Shown here in pieces: positions 63,087-64,000 of a stretch of 64,000 nucleotides of DNA (position 1 is the stretch's first letter; each line of letters opens with the position of its first letter). The position numbers were made by a program, and so were the translations under genes. The stretch lies in the NCBI GenBank assembly GCA_035911135.1, contig JAMHWD010000011.1:62001-126000 (forward strand), read 5' to 3'. The DNA comes from JAMHWD01 sp035911135. GTDB taxonomy: Bacteria; Pseudomonadota; Alphaproteobacteria; Micavibrionales; Micavibrionaceae. The notes below the pieces were generated by a model. The model did no database searches. It was not told the DNA's origin and saw nothing but the letters and a program-made list of their open reading frames with translations.

Positions 63087-64000
63087 ATGAGAGTCTTGAT
63101 TATCGGAGCCGGCGGAGCCGGGAGCGTTGTCGCCAAGAAATGCGCCATGAACAAGGATGTTTTCAGCCATATCCATCTGGCCAGCCGCAGCATCGGTAAA
63201 TGCGAAAAGATCAAGGCCGAGATCAAACAACATTTCGGTCTGGATATCGATATCTCGACATTAGATGCCGATAAAGTTCCCGACACGGTTGCCCTGATCA
63301 ACAAGGTAAAGCCCGATCTGGTGATCAACATGGCCCTGCCCTATCAGGATCTGGCGATCATGGATGCCTGCCTTGAGACAAAAACCAATTACATGGACAC
63401 GGCCAATTACGAACCCATTGATGTGGCCAAGTTCGAATATCACTGGCAATGGGCGTATCAGGAGCGTTTCAAGGCGGCGGGTATCGTGGCCGTTCTGGGA
63501 TGCGGTTTTGATCCGGGCCAGACGAATATCTACTGTGCCTACGCGCAAAAGAACCTGTTCGATGAAATCCATTATGTCGATATCATCGATTGCAATGCTG
63601 GCGATCACGGTCAGGCCTTCGCCACGAATTTCAACCCGGAGATTAACCTGCGCGAAGTAACCCAGAAGGGCAAATACTGGGAGAACGGCAAATGGATCGA
63701 GACGGAGCCGCTGGAGTTTCGCAAGATGATCGACTACCCGGAAGTGGGCGAGAAAGCCTCCTATCTGCTCTATCACGAGGAACTTGAATCCCTCGTGCAG
63801 AATATCAAGGGCCTCAAGCGCATTCGTTTCTGGATGACATTCGGTGATGCCTATATCAAGCACATGGAAGTCCTGCAGAATGTCGGCATGACGCGCATTG
63901 ACCCGGTGGTGCATAACGGCGTGGAAATTGTTCCCATACAATTCCTGAAAACTTTGCTGCCTGAACCCGCCTCACTGGCGGATGGTTACACCGGCAAGAC
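63087..64000 (+). CDS. Carboxynorspermidine synthase (dehydrogenase), 3' end cut
   Basis: A saccharopine-dehydrogenase-like enzyme that joins putrescine or diaminopropane with aspartate semialdehyde in the alternative polyamine pathway. N-terminal Rossmann motif VLIIGAGGAGSVVAKKCA, then PDLVINMALPYQDLAIMDAC, YMDTANYE, VLGCGFDPGQTN and YLLYHEELESL. The ATG at 63087 follows AAGGGG. About 304 residues are visible and the frame is still open at the window end. Beside aguAB it completes a route from agmatine towards spermidine. Confidence 0.92.
   Translation, partial: MRVLIIGAGGAGSVVAKKCAMNKDVFSHIHLASRSIGKCEKIKAEIKQHFGLDIDISTLDADKVPDTVALINKVKPDLVINMALPYQDLAIMDACLETKTNYMDTANYEPIDVAKFEYHWQWAYQERFKAAGIVAVLGCGFDPGQTNIYCAYAQKNLFDEIHYVDIIDCNAGDHGQAFATNFNPEINLREVTQKGKYWENGKWIETEPLEFRKMIDYPEVGEKASYLLYHEELESLVQNIKGLKRIRFWMTFGDAYIKHMEVLQNVGMTRIDPVVHNGVEIVPIQFLKTLLPEPASLADGYTGK

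Noticed and set aside
62999..63331. N-terminal extension of agmatine deiminase
   Set aside because: The extra residues are unlike the family and antisense to the carboxynorspermidine synthase gene.

Overview
The window reads as chromosome of an alphaproteobacterium of moderate GC content. Evidence: a circularly permuted two-piece tmRNA gene, an alpha-type SspB adaptor, a GapR (DUF2312) nucleoid protein, RpoH-like sigma factors and alpha-type gene orders (rlmE-guaB ... rsmB ... guaA; M48 protease-dsbA-dsbA-aroQ ... accB-accC). I cannot name the genus; the large LamG/S74 surface-protein block and many unrecognised exported proteins suggest a poorly sampled lineage.

Left part (1-8 kb): thyA, an unknown gene and folA run leftward (dTMP/folate supply). 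Then come the permuted tmRNA (ssrA) with an unusually long tag carrying the ANDNS motif twice, two adjacent RpoH-like sigma factor paralogues, a membrane protein, sspB (delivers ssrA-tagged proteins to ClpXP), an alpha/beta hydrolase, an orphan ABC ATPase and tRNA-Arg(CCG). A 17-bp copy of the tRNA 3' end lies 150 bp beyond the tRNA, at the edge of the next block.

Surface-protein block (8.2-24.5 kb): four giant genes in one leftward run. The first is a 2117-residue protein with a pseudopilin-like N-terminus, a long tail-fibre-like repeat region, an S74 self-cleaving chaperone domain and a C-terminal membrane helix. Three LamG/DUF1566 exported paralogues (about 990-1295 residues) follow. Two of these carry a dispersed palindromic repeat inside their first codons. 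Upstream of the block is a noncoding stretch with three perfect DnaA boxes.

Middle (24.9-46 kb): a UbiB-type kinase, a lone DotI/IcmL-like exported protein, gapR, acsA, accC-accB, and then two genes on the opposite strand (one with a RelA/SpoT-like region) that separate accBC from aroQ. Next are a PCuAC copper chaperone, two DsbA-type thiol oxidoreductases, an M48/TPR protease, rlmE, guaB closely coupled to a diguanylate cyclase, and a TetR/small-ORF/old-yellow-enzyme module with shared operators.

Right part (46-64 kb): rsmB, metE and metF with an unknown gene between them, guaA, a lone AT-rich gene, arsC, a glycine-zipper protein, dispersed repeats, a chemotaxis receptor, a TorF-type outer membrane protein, and a polyamine cluster (agmatine deiminase, N-carbamoylputrescine amidase, and a divergent carboxynorspermidine synthase cut by the window end). 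Household genes (nucleotide, folate/methionine, fatty-acid, polyamine) thus alternate with accessory surface, signalling and stress modules.
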